8,818 nt of DNA from JBFLVQ01 sp040758525 (lineage in GTDB: Bacteria; Acidobacteriota; Blastocatellia; Chloracidobacteriales; JADJPF01). The translations under genes were made by a program, and so were the position numbers. Numbering within the stretch: position 1 is the first letter of the stretch; every line of letters begins with the position of its first letter. The notes beneath the pieces are model-generated. The model ran no database searches. It saw only the letters and a list, made by a program, of their open reading frames with translations, and had not been told where the DNA came from. Below are positions 7,268 through 8,818 of the stretch, piece by piece. The stretch is taken from contig JBFLVQ010000405.1 of NCBI GenBank assembly GCA_040758525.1, positions 1 to 8,818 of the forward strand, in the 5' to 3' direction.

Positions 7268-8818
7268 ATGCCTAGAGAAACATTACGTTCCCTTGATGCT
7301 GATATAAAAAGATTGCTGTTAGCAGGTGGAGGTTTTGCTGCTAGCGATGATGGATTACGCGCTCGTCAGCAGGCACTCTCAACATTTGCCACCAAAGTTC
7401 CCGCACTGGCTAAAGTTTCAGAACAGGTTGCTCGTGTAATGGCAGCTAAACGCAAAGATACTGCTGTCGAACTACTCAATCTTGCTGTTGTAGGCACACA
7501 ACTGCGTGGCGCGCAGGCACAATCTGGCCATATTGAAGGTGACCTACAGGATATGCCAGCCACTTTTCCTGTTGATACACCAATACCAAGCAATCAAGCG
7601 GATCTAATATATCGAGCGCTTATTAAAGAAGGCAGGAATCGCGAAGAGATTGTCAAAGACGCAGTAGAACGGCAGTTGGTAAAAGATCTACGTCTGCTAG
7701 ATGCTTGGATAGAGGCGCTACCTGACTATGAGTTTGATGAGCTTATTGAGACAAAAGCGATTCCGATATTAGGTGAGGCAGCGATTGAACCATTGTTGCG
7801 AGCATTCAAGATAAAGGGCAATGATAATGATGCACTACGGCTTAAGTGTTTGGTCAGTATTCGTGGTACTGCTGCTAAGGAACTGCTGCTACGTGCTATT
7901 GAAGAGGGCTCTGCTGATGTGCGCGCACAGGCGCTAGAACTGCTAGGAGAGATCGAGTTTGTTACTGCAGAACCGATTGCGCGTGAAATGATTATTCCTA
8001 AATATCCTGATCAAGTTCAGCAGGCAGCAGGACAAATTCTTGCGAAATCTACCAGCACAGAGTCTTTGGAAGCACTACTGGCAATATTTAATAGAAAAAG
8101 CGACTACCTACCCTACTGGTTAACGGATGTGCTCTCAAAAGTTCCACATAAAGAGGCGACTACGCGTATACTTGCATTACTCACACCAGAGTTACTTGAT
8201 ATTCCCAAAATAGCTCAAGGCAAAGGCAAGAAAGTGGATGAGAAGGCTGAGAGAGCGGCGCAAAAGAAGATCCAACAAGCCAAAGAGATTATCTCTATTC
8301 TTGGCAATCGCGGTGATAAACTGGCAGTGCCACGTCTACGTGAGATTTGGGATGCTAAACCACACCAGGATTTACGTGACGATTTGAAAACAGCGTTGCT
8401 CAATCTCAAGGATGCTGACACTTTGGAGATGTTTGCCGCTGGTTTGGAAGATAGTCGCCAGCCGGTTCGAGAAACAGCCGTCAGTGCAATCTTTGCAATG
8501 GGTGCAACGGTTGCCTATCAACGGCTCACACCTTATTTCAATTCTGCGCGACTGGCTAAGAAGGGTGGTGCTCAAGTCGCGATTAGCATTCTTGAGGAGC
8601 TTGATAATATATTGCCATATAATCGCACAGGAGAGATCGAACCATTGCCACAAGAGGTCGATCCAGGTTGGATAGACTTCTCTCTGTCGTTACTAGATGA
8701 TAAGAAATTTCTCAAGAATAGTGAGAAGTTCAGCTCCTCATTGGGCTGGAAATCTCGTATCACACTTTTTGATGGATTGCTTAGCGTGTTGGAAAAGTTT
8801 GAGAAAGATAAGGGTGTT
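7268..8818 (+). CDS. HEAT-repeat protein, second tandem paralogue (3' end outside window)
   Basis: From the ATG at 7268 the frame stays open for 517 codons to the last base. The product begins MPRETLRSLDADIKRLLLAG and matches the previous gene's product along its whole visible length: 32 of the first 58 residues are identical by eye without gaps. The EGDLxxMPxxxPxDTPxP block recurs near residue 90. HEAT-like helix pairs run from about 163 to 275 and again from about 345 to 445, including the textbook-like DSRQPVRETAVSAIFAMG near 395-412. A charged Lys/Glu-rich helix (about 317-341) is specific to this copy. DPGW at 465-468 aligns with DPRW at 459-462 of the first copy, which has 102 residues after that motif; by analogy about 50 residues are missing here. 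It is probably a scaffold protein acting with its neighbours. No catalytic motif is visible. Confidence 0.8.
   Translation, partial: MPRETLRSLDADIKRLLLAGGGFAASDDGLRARQQALSTFATKVPALAKVSEQVARVMAAKRKDTAVELLNLAVVGTQLRGAQAQSGHIEGDLQDMPATFPVDTPIPSNQADLIYRALIKEGRNREEIVKDAVERQLVKDLRLLDAWIEALPDYEFDELIETKAIPILGEAAIEPLLRAFKIKGNDNDALRLKCLVSIRGTAAKELLLRAIEEGSADVRAQALELLGEIEFVTAEPIAREMIIPKYPDQVQQAAGQILAKSTSTESLEALLAIFNRKSDYLPYWLTDVLSKVPHKEATTRILALLTPELLDIPKIAQGKGKKVDEKAERAAQKKIQQAKEIISILGNRGDKLAVPRLREIWDAKPHQDLRDDLKTALLNLKDADTLEMFAAGLEDSRQPVRETAVSAIFAMGATVAYQRLTPYFNSARLAKKGGAQVAISILEELDNILPYNRTGEIEPLPQEVDPGWIDFSLSLLDDKKFLKNSEKFSSSLGWKSRITLFDGLLSVLEKFEKDKGV

Noticed and set aside
8372..8763. Several short frames on both strands near the right edge
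   Set aside because: They overlap the second HEAT-repeat gene, whose reading frame is open and clearly homologous to its neighbour; they are out-of-frame shadows.

Overview
The window fits a Gram-negative bacterium. It carries a very large outer-membrane receptor with an N-terminal carboxypeptidase-regulatory-like domain, a proline/threonine linker and a TonB-receptor plug and barrel. That architecture is greatly expanded in Acidobacteriota, so a lineage near Acidobacteriota is my best guess. It rests on gene style alone, because no rRNA or other marker is present. Base composition is moderately AT-leaning, with AT-rich spacers.

Layout. Positions 1-76 (minus strand) hold the first 25 codons of a gene for an exported protein that runs off the left edge. 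Positions 77-394 are an AT-rich divergent intergenic region. Positions 395-3895 (plus) encode the TonB-dependent receptor-like protein. After a roughly 100-base spacer comes a tight plus-strand cluster: a SWIM zinc-finger protein (3997-5505), a HEAT-repeat protein (5550-7244), and a second, paralogous HEAT-repeat protein (7268 to the right edge, where it is still open). Gaps in the cluster are 44 and 23 bases and each gene has its own Shine-Dalgarno-like sequence, so these three are probably one operon.

Function. The receptor and the divergent exported protein are envelope proteins and need not be related to the cluster. The SWIM/HEAT/HEAT cluster is the most interesting part. It contains a nucleic-acid- or protein-binding zinc finger and two colinear helical-repeat scaffold proteins that arose by tandem duplication, with no enzyme visible in the window. 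From general knowledge, SWIM proteins of this kind occur beside MoxR-type AAA+ ATPases and VWA-domain proteins (E. coli yehQ near yehL/yehP is the example I recall). I therefore predict, without being able to see it, that such genes follow past the right edge.

No RNA genes, CRISPR arrays, insertion sequences or convincing rho-independent terminators were found.
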